A stretch of DNA of 49,377 nucleotides from Chitinophagales bacterium (GCA_020635975.1 JACJYT010000015.1:1-49377); one strand, 5' to 3'. Shown: positions 9,118-17,699, numbered from the stretch's first letter. Notes: generated by a model from the letters alone, not told the origin. Translations and numbers: made by a program.

Positions 9118-9136
9118 AGCTTAATTTTAAAATTCT

Positions 9137-10267
9137 GTGAAAGTATATCTAGATAATGCGGCATCCACTCGACTTCGACCTGAAGCGCTAAATGCCATGT
9201 TAGCTTATATGAAAAATCACTTTGGCAATGCTTCTTCGGTGCATGCTTATGGTCGCCATATGAAAGCTGCATTAGAATTATCTAGAAAAAACATAGCTAA
9301 ACATTTAAATGCCAAATCGAACGAAATCTATTTTTGTTCGAGTGGAACGGAAGCTAACAACATAGCTTTAAAATTATCTGTTGAAAATCTTGGTATTCAG
9401 AGAATTATAAGTAGTAAAGTGGAACACAAATGCGTTCTAAATACTTGTAACTACCTACACCAGAAATTAAATGTTCAATTGGATTTTGTCAAAACTTCAT
9501 CTCTAGGGGAAGTAGATTTTGAAGATTTGGAAAAACTTTTAAGTCAAGATACAAAACCCACTTTAGTTAGTCTGATGCATGTTCAAAATGAACTAGGAAG
9601 CATCAACGATTTAGAAAAAATTTCTTCCTTATGTACCAAGTATCAGGCACTTTTCCATACCGATACGGTACAAAGTATTGGACATTGGAATTTTGATCTT
9701 TCTAAAAGCAATATTAGCTTTCTATCTGCTTCCGCCCATAAATTTAATGGACCGCAAGGCATCGGTTTTTTGTATAAGAGAAATGATATTGGCTTGGGAA
9801 CATGGCTGCACGGAGGGGGACATGAACGAAATCTGCGGTCTAGTACAGAAAACATTCCTGGTATAGTTGGTATGGCAAGCGCTCTAGATTTAGCTTATAC
9901 AAATTTAGTTACGGATAAAGAACATATTTTAGAGTTAAGAGCTCAACTTAAGGCCGATTTAAAAGAGCTTTTCCCAGAAATAAGTTTTAATGAAGCAGCA
10001 AATTGTCTCTACACTATTTTATCAGTAAATTTCCCGAGTTACATCAGTTCCGATCTACTCCTTTTTCAACTAGATTTAAAAGGCATTGCTATTTCTGGAG
10101 GTAGTGCTTGTTCTTCTGGTGCACTTAAGGCATCTAGCGTTTTACAAGAACTTGGCTTTCCTGAAAACGAAAGTACCCTTAGATTTAGTTTTTCTTATGA
10201 AACTAGTATGGAAGACATAAAGTATCTAAAAATGGCATTGAAAGATTTAAAGAATATGAAAATGTAA
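9137..10267 (+). CDS. Cysteine desulfurase family protein (NifS/IscS-like, PLP)
   Basis: 376 residues from a GTG start that gives the standard beginning MKVYLDNAASTR. The PLP Schiff-base lysine is K202 in SASAHKFNGPQG. The substrate-sulfur cysteine is C325 in the flexible loop GGSACSSGA. His98 in KVEHKCV and the SSGTEANN PLP-phosphate segment are also present. By family it removes sulfur from cysteine for Fe-S clusters or tRNA thiolation. No iscU, sufE or mnmA is nearby, so the acceptor is unknown. It lies 19 nt after the glmM-like gene and is probably co-transcribed with it. Confidence 0.88.
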   Translation: MKVYLDNAASTRLRPEALNAMLAYMKNHFGNASSVHAYGRHMKAALELSRKNIAKHLNAKSNEIYFCSSGTEANNIALKLSVENLGIQRIISSKVEHKCVLNTCNYLHQKLNVQLDFVKTSSLGEVDFEDLEKLLSQDTKPTLVSLMHVQNELGSINDLEKISSLCTKYQALFHTDTVQSIGHWNFDLSKSNISFLSASAHKFNGPQGIGFLYKRNDIGLGTWLHGGGHERNLRSSTENIPGIVGMASALDLAYTNLVTDKEHILELRAQLKADLKELFPEISFNEAANCLYTILSVNFPSYISSDLLLFQLDLKGIAISGGSACSSGALKASSVLQELGFPENESTLRFSFSYETSMEDIKYLKMALKDLKNMKM

Positions 10268-10278
10268 ATTCAAAAGTT

Positions 10279-10286
10279 TACATTTG
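10279..10286 (+). promoter_or_regulatory. -7 promoter box for the 98-aa protein gene
   Basis: TACATTTG matches TAnnTTTG, 10 nt before the ATG at 10297. This would give a very short leader. Confidence 0.4.
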
Positions 10287-10296
10287 TGTCAACCCT

Positions 10297-10593
10297 ATGA
10301 TACGCAAATATCCAATTTTGAAATATTTATTTTTGTTCGCCCTAGTATTTTCTATTGGGGCTCAACAGCTTAGTAGCAGTAAGCTATTAAGTAAAATAGA
10401 TATAGAATTTCAATTGGATGCAGAAAACGATACAGAGGATAATGACACCAATGAATATGATAAGATTTTAGATTTGTTAAACGGTATTGGAGAAACGAAA
10501 GGACTTGATAAACAATCATTTCATATCTTGACTTTTATCTATTTTCAAAGTGTCTTACAGCACATCTTAGTTCCCCCTCCAGATTTCATATAA
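10297..10593 (+). CDS. Small exported or membrane-anchored protein of unknown function
   Basis: 98 residues: a basic start, a hydrophobic segment (about 9-24), an acidic linker (DAENDTEDNDTNEYD) and a hydrophobic C-terminal third ending in VPPPDFI. I do not recognise a named family. Small proteins with a Pro-rich end are common near transport genes in Bacteroidota. A promoter box precedes it, and the SulP-carbonic anhydrase pair follows 57 nt downstream, so it could be transcribed with them. Membrane or periplasmic location is inferred from the single N-terminal hydrophobic segment. Confidence 0.55.
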   Translation: MIRKYPILKYLFLFALVFSIGAQQLSSSKLLSKIDIEFQLDAENDTEDNDTNEYDKILDLLNGIGETKGLDKQSFHILTFIYFQSVLQHILVPPPDFI

Positions 10594-10610
10594 CTATTGA
10601 AGTTTAAAAT

Positions 10611-10624
10611 ATCACTTTGGTGAT
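10611..10624 (+). promoter_or_regulatory. Small hairpin ATCAC-TTTG-GTGAT upstream of the SulP start
   Basis: A 5-bp inverted repeat with a TTTG loop, ending 26 nt before the SulP start codon. The same core TCACTTTGGTGA occurs at 25903-25914, also just upstream of a start. A role is inferred only from the repetition and placement. Confidence 0.3.
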
Positions 10625-10650
10625 TATTAATAGTTATTAAAAATTAGCTT

Positions 10651-12171
10651 TTGAAAAATTTATTAAACAATGCGAAGGCAGATTTCTCTTCTAGCCTTGT
10701 CGTTTTTTTTGTCGCCCTTCCTCTTTGTTTAGGTATTGCGCTTGCGAGTGGCGCTCCGCTGTTCTCCGGACTTATCTCTGGTATTATCGGGGGAATTCTG
10801 GTTGGAGCATTAAGTGGCTCTCGCTTTGGAGTGAGTGGTCCAGCAGCAGGCCTTGTTGCCATTGCCCTAGTAGCAATTGAACAATTAGGAGGATTTCAAC
10901 ATTTCCTTGCCGCTGTTGTACTTGCGGGTGTCATTCAGTTGCTATTCGCTTTGCTGCGTTTTGGAACCATAGCCCAATACTTTCCAACAGCTGTGATTAA
11001 AGGAATGTTGGCGGGGATAGGGATACTTATCATTCTAAAACAAATTCCTCATGCCTTTGGCTATGATGCCGATTTTGAAGGCGACCAAAGCTTCTCTCAG
11101 ATAGATGGCGAAAACACCTTTACGGCAATTCTGCATAGCTTTCATGCTTTATCTCCAGGAGTAATTATTGTAAGTGTTATAAGCCTCTGTATTTTGCTAT
11201 TTTGGGAACATATCTTAAGCAAGAAAATAGCTTTTTTTAAAAACATTCCTGGCCCTTTAGTTGCCGTACTTTTCGGTATAGCGTACTATAAGTTTAGCTT
11301 TGGTATGAGCGCTTTACCAAGTATTAGTCCAGACCATTTAGTTAGCGTTCCCGTTGCAAATAGTTTAACTGGCTTTTTTGCTCAGTTTAGCTTTCCCGAT
11401 TTTGGTAAGATAGGAGATACGCAACTTTGGATTACGGCTTTGACAATTGCAGTTGTTGCTAGTGTTGAAACCCTTTTGTGTTTAGAGGCTACCGACAAGC
11501 TTGATCCTAAAAAACAAATTTCTCCACCTAATCAAGAGTTGTTTGCTCAAGGACTTGGAAATGTTTTTTCTGGATTCATTGGAGGCCTACCGATAACCCA
11601 AGTGATTGTAAGAAGTTCGGCCAATATACAAAGTGGCGCAAAGAGCAAACTCTCCGCAATACTTCACGGCTTGTACCTGCTTTTATGTGTGGCATTTATC
11701 GCACCTTTTTTAAATCTTATTCCTTTAGGGGTACTAGCAATTATTCTAATTCTAGTAGGTTATAAATTGAGTAAACCAGAGCTTTATAGAAAAATGTATC
11801 AAGATGGTTGGAGCCAGTTTATTCCATTTATTGCCACTATATTAGGTATCTTGTTTCTAGATTTATTAAAAGGCATTTCAATTGGAATGTTGGTTTCTAT
11901 TGCTTTTATCTTGTACAAAAGCTATAAAAACTCGCATTATATGGTAGCCAAGAAAGGGGAAGGAGAAACGCATATTATTCTTGCAGAAGAAGTAAGTTTT
12001 ATGAATAAGGCAAAGCTACTTCAAGAGCTTTCAAAACTCGAGAATAATCAAAAACTTATCATTGATCAATCTAATTCGAGATATATCGACCACGATATCT
12101 TAGAGCTTATTGAAGATTTTAAGATTACCGCAAAAGAAAAAAACATTGAATTAAAAATCATAAAGAAATAG
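10651..12171 (+). CDS. SulP (SLC26) family anion transporter with STAS domain
   Basis: 506 residues. The start is a TTG; no ATG lies close by, and the sequence is SulP-like from the first residues (DFSSSLVVFFVALPLCLGIA). About 12 hydrophobic segments carry the family signatures SGPAAGL and GGLPITQVIVRSSANIQSG. The last 85 residues form a STAS domain (from about THIILAEEVSFMNKAK). SulP proteins carry sulfate, bicarbonate or other anions. The carbonic anhydrase gene begins one base after the stop, so bicarbonate uptake or release is the most likely role, by context only. A small hairpin lies in the leader at 10611-10624. Confidence 0.9.
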   Translation: MKNLLNNAKADFSSSLVVFFVALPLCLGIALASGAPLFSGLISGIIGGILVGALSGSRFGVSGPAAGLVAIALVAIEQLGGFQHFLAAVVLAGVIQLLFALLRFGTIAQYFPTAVIKGMLAGIGILIILKQIPHAFGYDADFEGDQSFSQIDGENTFTAILHSFHALSPGVIIVSVISLCILLFWEHILSKKIAFFKNIPGPLVAVLFGIAYYKFSFGMSALPSISPDHLVSVPVANSLTGFFAQFSFPDFGKIGDTQLWITALTIAVVASVETLLCLEATDKLDPKKQISPPNQELFAQGLGNVFSGFIGGLPITQVIVRSSANIQSGAKSKLSAILHGLYLLLCVAFIAPFLNLIPLGVLAIILILVGYKLSKPELYRKMYQDGWSQFIPFIATILGILFLDLLKGISIGMLVSIAFILYKSYKNSHYMVAKKGEGETHIILAEEVSFMNKAKLLQELSKLENNQKLIIDQSNSRYIDHDILELIEDFKITAKEKNIELKIIKK

Positions 12172-12172
12172 T

Positions 12173-12811
12173 ATGGAAAAGAAATTTTATAAGCAACTCA
12201 TTGAAAATAATAAGGAATGGGTAGCAAGCAAGTTAGCTCAAGACCCGCAATTCTTTGCAAAACTAGCAGAAGGGCAGGAGCCACCACTACTTTGGATAGG
12301 CTGTGCCGATAGTCGCGTACCTGCAAATGAAATTATAGGAGCACAACCTGGAGAAGTTTTTGTGCATAGAAATATAGCCAATATGGTATTGCACACCGAC
12401 ATGAATATGCTTAGTGTATTAGACTATGCTGTAAATGCTTTAAAGGTAAAGCATGTTATAGTATGTGGTCATTATGGCTGTGGTGGTGTAAAAGCTGCCT
12501 TAAGTAACCAGTCTATTGGAATCATCGACAACTGGATTAGACATATCAAAGATGTTTACCGTTTTCATAAAGATGAGCTAGATGCTATTGCAGATGAAAA
12601 AGTAAAATTTGACACTTTTGTTGAGTTAAATGTTAAGGAGCAAGTACTCGATTTGGCTAAAACCTCTATAGTTCAGGCTTGTTGGAAACAAGGTCAAGAA
12701 TTATACTTACACGGCTGGGTCTATGGCATTGATTCAGGAATAGTAAACGATCTAGGGGTAAATATTTCTAGTAATGAAGAGCTAGAAGATGTTTATCAAT
12801 TAAAATTTTAA
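12173..12811 (+). CDS. can: Beta-class carbonic anhydrase
   Basis: 212 residues. The zinc ligands and catalytic dyad are all visible: C44-A-D46-S-R48 in WIGCADSRVP, then H100 and C103 in CGHYGCGGV. The length and the QPGEVFVHRNIAN segment fit bacterial clade B beta-CAs. It interconverts CO2 and bicarbonate in the cytoplasm. The start is one base after the SulP stop, so the two genes are almost surely translated from one mRNA, linking CO2 hydration to anion transport across the inner membrane. The gene ends 4 nt before the convergent DUF4442 gene; only a weak 5-bp stem (12811-12827) lies there. Confidence 0.95.
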   Translation: MEKKFYKQLIENNKEWVASKLAQDPQFFAKLAEGQEPPLLWIGCADSRVPANEIIGAQPGEVFVHRNIANMVLHTDMNMLSVLDYAVNALKVKHVIVCGHYGCGGVKAALSNQSIGIIDNWIRHIKDVYRFHKDELDAIADEKVKFDTFVELNVKEQVLDLAKTSIVQACWKQGQELYLHGWVYGIDSGIVNDLGVNISSNEELEDVYQLKF

Positions 12812-12815
12812 AGTC

Positions 12816-13322
12816 TTATTTCGACTTAAAACTCCAGGTTATTTTAAAGCGGGCTACCTCTTCTCCAGCTTTATTATAACCCATAGAGAATGTCTCTACT
12901 ACGCTTGCTTCCTTGCTTTCAATGGCCCTTGCAACACAATCATAAATAGCTGCCACATCTTTACAGCCAAAAGTACTTATATCGGTGGCTTTTTTAGTGA
13001 ATTGCGCTTCTAAGCCAACTACCAACATAGAGATTTTGGGTTGCATTTTGTCGATCGCCATAAGGCAAGGTAAACCCGTACTCATTTCTGCTGCCATAGA
13101 TAGACAAGCAAAATAAGTAGATTTGAATGGATTCTGAGAAAACCATTTATAAGGTACTTTCACCTTGCATTCTTCTTCGTCTAAGCTAAGTACACGAACT
13201 CCAGAAAAATAAGCTGCAGGCAGTTTAGCAAGTAAAAAAAGATTAAACAACGGACTCTTTACCTGCTTTCTAAACTTTGCACCTTGTAACTCTTGAGCTT
13301 TGCTGAAATAGTTAATACTCAT
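12816..13322 (-). CDS. DUF4442 hotdog-fold protein (thioesterase-like)
   Basis: 168 residues. The sequence matches the DUF4442 type in outline: an N-terminal helix, VRVLSLDEEECKVKVPYKWFSQNPFKSTYFACLSMAAEM, then strands ending in ARFKITWSFKSK. Relatives are acyl-thioesterase-like hotdog proteins of uncertain substrate. I see no defining catalytic Asp motif. It overlaps the upstream futalosine hydrolase-like gene by 4 nt (ATGA), so the two are translationally coupled. It ends tail to tail with the carbonic anhydrase gene. Confidence 0.7.
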   Translation of the reverse strand: MSINYFSKAQELQGAKFRKQVKSPLFNLFLLAKLPAAYFSGVRVLSLDEEECKVKVPYKWFSQNPFKSTYFACLSMAAEMSTGLPCLMAIDKMQPKISMLVVGLEAQFTKKATDISTFGCKDVAAIYDCVARAIESKEASVVETFSMGYNKAGEEVARFKITWSFKSK

Positions 13323-13978
13323 AGTAAATCAATTATATCTTTTAAGTGTAAATTTAAGTTTTTCAAAGCTAGCTCTTTATCTTCATTTTTCAAGACCAAG
13401 TTTTTGGCAATACTCCTCAATTGATAAAAGGGAAGTTTTTTAGAAAGGCAAGCATAATGAAATCCTATGCCGTTGCTAGTTTCTATATGAATAGGATATT
13501 GCGCTATTTTTAGTTTTACTTGCTCCTCTGTACCTTCCAAACTACTACAGCTAAGAGATGCCGTTTTCATATAGGGGAGAAAAACATTGAAATAGGAGTT
13601 GCTCATATTGATAAATGCACCTCTTTGGTGCGGAAACTTACTCCTATCCAACCACGTTAGTTCATAGGCATCTTTAAATTCATTTTCCTCTTGAATGCCC
13701 GTAAGATAGGGGATATCCTTTATAACATTTACTAGATCTCCAACTCGCATGCTAGTGTTTAAGCTATTCGCCAAACCTGCAAATAGCACTAAATGATAGC
13801 TCTTGCTATGTAATGCTATGCCCATATGATAAGCGGTTTCAAAGTGGGTATAGCCCGTTTCCAAAAAATCCAAGTCTATATGCTTGTAGGTAAAGGACTT
13901 AGTATCTTCTGTACATTCTAGCATGTCAAAAAAGTCTTTTAGATGCTCCTTATCCGAAAATGCTATTAAAATTTTCAT
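13319..13978 (-). CDS. Futalosine hydrolase-like nucleoside phosphorylase family protein
   Basis: 219 residues. The fold of the PNP/MTAN family is suggested by an N-terminal MKILIAFSD strand, the glycine-containing LFAGLANSLN segment and a C-terminal ETSNGIGFHYACLSKKLPFYQLRSI block. That block aligns in outline with the E-S/T-M-E/N-G-A-A region of MqnB and MTA/SAH nucleosidases. MqnB splits futalosine in menaquinone synthesis. Here the motif reads TSNGIG instead of the usual M-x-G-A-A, and the typical D after RSISN is not obvious, so the enzyme may be divergent or altered in specificity. No other mqn genes are in the window. It is coupled to the DUF4442 gene by a 4-nt overlap. Confidence 0.6.
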   Translation of the reverse strand: MKILIAFSDKEHLKDFFDMLECTEDTKSFTYKHIDLDFLETGYTHFETAYHMGIALHSKSYHLVLFAGLANSLNTSMRVGDLVNVIKDIPYLTGIQEENEFKDAYELTWLDRSKFPHQRGAFINMSNSYFNVFLPYMKTASLSCSSLEGTEEQVKLKIAQYPIHIETSNGIGFHYACLSKKLPFYQLRSIAKNLVLKNEDKELALKNLNLHLKDIIDLL

Positions 13979-14019
13979 AGAAATGTAAAGATATACTTAG
14001 CACGCAAAACATTAAAACT

Positions 14020-14027
14020 TATCTTTG
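14020..14027 (+). promoter_or_regulatory. -7 promoter box for the pterin synthase gene
   Basis: TATCTTTG matches TAnnTTTG, 22 nt upstream of the ATG at 14050. It probably drives this gene and folE. Confidence 0.5.
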
Positions 14028-14049
14028 CATATATTATTCAAGAATAGCC

Positions 14050-14457
14050 ATGGTATACTTAACTCGTGTTGAGCACTTTAATGCGGCACATAAACTATAT
14101 AACAGCAATTGGTCGGAAGAAAAAAATAAAGAAATATTTGGCAAATGCGCTAACCCCCATTTCCATGGTCATAATTTCGAAATTTTTGTAACGGTAAAAG
14201 GAGAACCAAATCCAGATACGGGCTTTGTGATGAATGCCCATGAACTCAGTGCGATTATTAAAAAAGAGATTATTGATAAATTTGACCATAAAAATTTAAA
14301 TTTAGATTTAATCGAATTCAAAGATGTTTTGCCATCTTCAGAAAATTTCATCATCCTTATTTGGAAAATTCTTGAAAAGCACATTCATGGTTGTACTTTG
14401 CACAGTATAAAACTAATGGAAACTCCAAGAATTTATGTTGAATATTATGGAGAATAA
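14050..14457 (+). CDS. queD: 6-pyruvoyl-tetrahydropterin synthase / 6-carboxytetrahydropterin synthase homologue
   Basis: 135 residues. Zinc ligands are H14 (HFNAAH), H39 and H41 (HGH), with the catalytic C33 at C-x5-HGH spacing. D84 and H85 in KFDHKNLNLD and the terminal ETPRIYVEYY are also typical. The family acts on dihydroneopterin triphosphate, the product of FolE, whose gene follows 51 nt downstream. QueD enzymes for queuosine usually show C-x3-HGH, while C-x5-HGH is the spacing of eukaryotic-type PTPS, so either product is possible. The symbol is the common database name, not a proven role. A promoter box lies at 14020-14027. Confidence 0.85.
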   Translation: MVYLTRVEHFNAAHKLYNSNWSEEKNKEIFGKCANPHFHGHNFEIFVTVKGEPNPDTGFVMNAHELSAIIKKEIIDKFDHKNLNLDLIEFKDVLPSSENFIILIWKILEKHIHGCTLHSIKLMETPRIYVEYYGE

Positions 14458-14508
14458 GTAATGAACTATTGAGCATAATCTTTGTTTACTAAAATTAAGA
14501 ATAGAACT

Positions 14509-15108
14509 ATGAAAAGATATAGCAAAGAGCAAATTTACGATGATAAACTGGTAGAAGATGTTGCAAACAACTTTAAGCAGATTATTGAAAGTTTAGGTGA
14601 AGACATTCAAAGAGAAGGCTTGCTAAAAACTCCAGAAAGAGCTTCTAAAGCTATGCACTATTTAACTCATGGCTATGAGCAAGATGCAGAAGATATTTTA
14701 CGCTCTGCCTTGTTTCACGAAGACCATAACGAAATGGTTATCATAAAAGATATAGAACTTTATTCTTTGTGTGAGCATCATATGTTGCCATTTTTTGGTA
14801 AAGCCCATGTAGCCTATATCCCAAAAGGTAAAATAGTTGGCTTGAGTAAAATACCTAGAATTGTAGATGTATTTTCGCGAAGACTACAAGTTCAAGAACG
14901 CTTAACGGTACAAATTAAAGAAGCCATTGATAAAGTATTAGAACCTCATGGTGTTGCCGTAGTTATAGAGGCACAACATCTTTGCATGATGATGCGAGGC
15001 GTTCAAAAGCAAAATTCAAGCACCACCACATCTTCTTTTAGTGGTGAATTTGAAAAGCAAGCTACACGAATGGAGTTCCTAAAATTACTAAGTGCTAAGT
15101 TAAGCTAA
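14509..15108 (+). CDS. folE: GTP cyclohydrolase I
   Basis: 199 residues from the ATG at 14509. The frame is open from a TTG at 14482, but that TTG is the tail of a TCTTTG box resembling a promoter element. The zinc and active-site residues are present: C in LCEHHMLPFFGKAHVAYIP, the second HH pair, the GLSKIPRIVDVF segment and C in QHLCMMMRGV. It converts GTP to dihydroneopterin triphosphate, the entry to folate and other pterins, in the cytoplasm. It follows the PTPS/QueD gene in the same direction. Its stop codon overlaps the stop of the convergent MFS gene by two bases, leaving no room for a separate terminator. Confidence 0.95.
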   Translation: MKRYSKEQIYDDKLVEDVANNFKQIIESLGEDIQREGLLKTPERASKAMHYLTHGYEQDAEDILRSALFHEDHNEMVIIKDIELYSLCEHHMLPFFGKAHVAYIPKGKIVGLSKIPRIVDVFSRRLQVQERLTVQIKEAIDKVLEPHGVAVVIEAQHLCMMMRGVQKQNSSTTTSSFSGEFEKQATRMEFLKLLSAKLS

Positions 15109-16367
15109 GCTTCTTCCTCCACACGTAGATCCAATTTTCTTAAACTAGGAATTGCTAGGCCAGTTCCTACGACAGTAACAATGGTCATGCAACCACCAAA
15201 TACTACTGCATTAACCGTACCCATAAGTTTAGCAGTCAAGCCACTCTCAAAGGCCCCTAACTCGTTAGAAGAGCCTACGAACATATTGTTTACAGAAGAA
15301 ACTCTACCCCGCATATTATCTGGAGTTTTGAGTTGCAAAATGGTTTGTCTAATCACCACAGATACCCCATCTGTCATGCCACTAAAAAATAGGGCTAACA
15401 TGGAAAGATAGAACCAGGTAGATAGTCCAAAAACGATAATGCTCACGCCAAAGAAAAATATAGCTAGTAATAGCTTCCATCCAGCATTTTTATTTAGCGG
15501 GAAATAAGCCGAAGCTAAGATAGTGACTAGGGAACCTATAGCTGGCATTGCACGCAGAACGCCAAAGCCTTGCGGACCAACATGAAGGATGTCAGTAGCA
15601 AAAATAGGTAAAAGAGCTACTGCTCCTCCAAAAAGCACCGCAAACATATCTAAACTGATAGCGCCAAGAATCTCTTTAGTTCTAAAAACGAACTTCACAC
15701 CTTCTTTTAAACTAGTCAGCACATCCTCTCCAATCTTTGGATTTAATATTGGCTTTTTACTAATTCGGCTTAAACTAATTAAAGCAATTATAGTAAAAAG
15801 AAAAATAAGGCACATCGACCAATGTACCCCTATCCAACTAATAGAAAAGCCAGCGAGTGCTGGACCTAAAACTGCTGCCATTTGCCAAACCGAACTGCTC
15901 CAAGTAGCGGCGTTAGAATAAGCTTTTTTCGGAACAATAAGAGCTAGTAAGGAAAATATGCTAGGCCCTATGAAAGCACGAACAAAACCTCCAAGAAAAA
16001 CTAAAAAATATATTCCATACAAGATAGTCTTGGTGGCATAGTTTTCAGTAAGTTCTGGCCAACTCAGAAAAAATAAACCAAGACTAATAATAGAAAAAGC
16101 GGCAACACATTTTAGCAGCAAATTTCTTTTTTCTTTCTGATCCACGTAGTGACCAGCATAGAGTGCCATGCTGAAAGCGGGAATTAATTCCATTAAGCCG
16201 ATAATACCTAAGGAGAGGGGATCCTTGGTTAATTTATAAACTTGCCATTCAATTACAATAAACTGCATAGACCAAGCAAAAACTAAGGCAAAACGCATTA
16301 ATAGAAAAACTCTAAACTCTCTAATTCTAAGCGCTTCGTAAGGGTCTTTTTGCTTAATCTCTTGCAT
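15105..16367 (-). CDS. MFS transporter
   Basis: 420 residues with about 12 hydrophobic segments. Between the second and third segments is the MFS motif-A region in degenerate form (GHYVDQKEKR), and the second half has DGVSVVIRQTILQLKTPDNMRGRVSSVNN, which I associate with MFS_3 (EntS/TetA-like) exporters. The substrate is unknown; efflux is the usual role of the subgroup. It is the last gene of the exbB-exbD-tonB-folC run, 48 nt after folC. Its TAG stop (15107-15105) shares bases with the TAA stop of convergent folE. Confidence 0.88.
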   Translation of the reverse strand: MQEIKQKDPYEALRIREFRVFLLMRFALVFAWSMQFIVIEWQVYKLTKDPLSLGIIGLMELIPAFSMALYAGHYVDQKEKRNLLLKCVAAFSIISLGLFFLSWPELTENYATKTILYGIYFLVFLGGFVRAFIGPSIFSLLALIVPKKAYSNAATWSSSVWQMAAVLGPALAGFSISWIGVHWSMCLIFLFTIIALISLSRISKKPILNPKIGEDVLTSLKEGVKFVFRTKEILGAISLDMFAVLFGGAVALLPIFATDILHVGPQGFGVLRAMPAIGSLVTILASAYFPLNKNAGWKLLLAIFFFGVSIIVFGLSTWFYLSMLALFFSGMTDGVSVVIRQTILQLKTPDNMRGRVSSVNNMFVGSSNELGAFESGLTAKLMGTVNAVVFGGCMTIVTVVGTGLAIPSLRKLDLRVEEEA

Positions 16368-16415
16368 GTATCAACAAACTATTCTTAAGTGCTTTAAGTT
16401 CCTAAAAAACTAGAA

Positions 16416-17699
16416 TTAAGGAAGCACCTCAGCAACTACAAAAATGCTTCCACTTATCAAAATCATATCTTCTTTTGGATCTGCATTTTCTACAGCAGCC
16501 TTGTAGGCTTCTTGAACACTGGGGTAGGCTTTAGAATTCAATTTCTTGAGCTCGCCAAACTTAGTCAATTCTTCAACTGACATGCCTCTTGGGATATCCG
16601 CCTTGCAGAAGTAATATTGCGCTTCTTTGGGAAGAAGATTAAATACCTTGCTGAGATCTTTATCTGCCACCGTTCCATATACAAAGTGCAGCGTTTTATA
16701 AGCTTGTGAGGATATTATTTTTAACAATTCTCTTATGCCTGCCTCGTTATGCGCACTATCTACTAAAGCCAAAGGTTTTTCTTTAATCTTCATGCATCTA
16801 CCAAGAAAATAGCTATTTTTTCTAACTCCCTCAATTCCCTTACGAATGTTCTCTTCCTTTAATTCAAAGCTATCCTTCAAGAGCAAAATTGCCGCCATTG
16901 CCGTTTGTAAGTTATATTTTTGATAGAAGCCACTTAGATCCGAACTATAATGCAACTTGCGTTTTCCAAAATGTGTTGTGAAGGCACTCCCACTTAAATT
17001 GGTTTCAAAGTCAACAATTTCAAACAACTCATCCGCGTAAAATAAATTACTATCGCATTCTAAGGCTTTGTTTAGAAAAACTTCTTCAATTTCTTCTTGT
17101 CGTTCTCCAATAAGAACAGGAGTTTCTGGCTTAATAATGCCTGCTTTTTCAAAGGCTATTTTAGCTAGAGTATCCCCTAAGAATTGTTGATGGTCAAAAG
17201 AAATATTGGTAATAATAGATAGGAGAGGACTTATCACATTAGTAGAATCAAAGCGACCACCCATGCCAGTTTCAATAATAGCAATATCTACTTGCTGTTT
17301 TGCAAAATAGTCAAATGCCATGGCTACGGTAATTTCAAAAAAAGAAGGTTGAATTCTTTCAATTAGTTCTTTATGTTTTTGTACAAAATCAACTACATAA
17401 TCTTCGCTAAGAACTTGTCCATTAATTTTAATTCTTTCTCTAAAGTCTTTGTAATGTGGAGAAGTATAACAGCCAGTTTTGAATCCAGATTCTTGAAAAA
17501 CAGAAGCTAAGATATGGCTTACACTACCTTTGCCATTGGTACCAGCTATGTGGATGCTTTGAAACTTCAAATGTGGCTTATCCAAAGCTTCTAAAAGGGC
17601 TAGGGTATTCGTTAGATCTTTCTTGAAAGCCTTATCTCCAACACGTTGAAACATGGGCAATTTGGCGAATAAATATTGGAGGGTTTCAGAATAATTCAC
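16416..17699 (-). CDS. folC: Bifunctional folylpolyglutamate / dihydrofolate synthase
   Basis: 427 residues from a GTG start at 17699. The ATP-binding loop GTNGKGSVSH is at residues 53-62. The segments IIETGMGGRFDSTNV, ITNISFDHQQFLGDTL and VDSAHNEAGI (the DSAHN motif of the C-terminal domain) complete the Mur-ligase-like family pattern. It adds glutamate to folates in the cytoplasm and may join dihydropteroate to glutamate. It lies 51 nt downstream of the tonB-like gene and shares its direction, with folE converging from the other side, but there is no sign of co-regulation with folE. Confidence 0.95.
   Translation of the reverse strand: MNYSETLQYLFAKLPMFQRVGDKAFKKDLTNTLALLEALDKPHLKFQSIHIAGTNGKGSVSHILASVFQESGFKTGCYTSPHYKDFRERIKINGQVLSEDYVVDFVQKHKELIERIQPSFFEITVAMAFDYFAKQQVDIAIIETGMGGRFDSTNVISPLLSIITNISFDHQQFLGDTLAKIAFEKAGIIKPETPVLIGERQEEIEEVFLNKALECDSNLFYADELFEIVDFETNLSGSAFTTHFGKRKLHYSSDLSGFYQKYNLQTAMAAILLLKDSFELKEENIRKGIEGVRKNSYFLGRCMKIKEKPLALVDSAHNEAGIRELLKIISSQAYKTLHFVYGTVADKDLSKVFNLLPKEAQYYFCKADIPRGMSVEELTKFGELKKLNSKAYPSVQEAYKAAVENADPKEDMILISGSIFVVAEVLP

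Noticed and set aside
9678..9866. Plus-strand frame within the cysteine desulfurase gene
   Set aside because: It overlaps a conserved catalytic region in another frame and has no start context or family likeness.
12805..12832. Terminator between carbonic anhydrase and DUF4442 genes
   Set aside because: The stem is only 5 bp with a bulge beyond it, and GC-poor; too weak to call.
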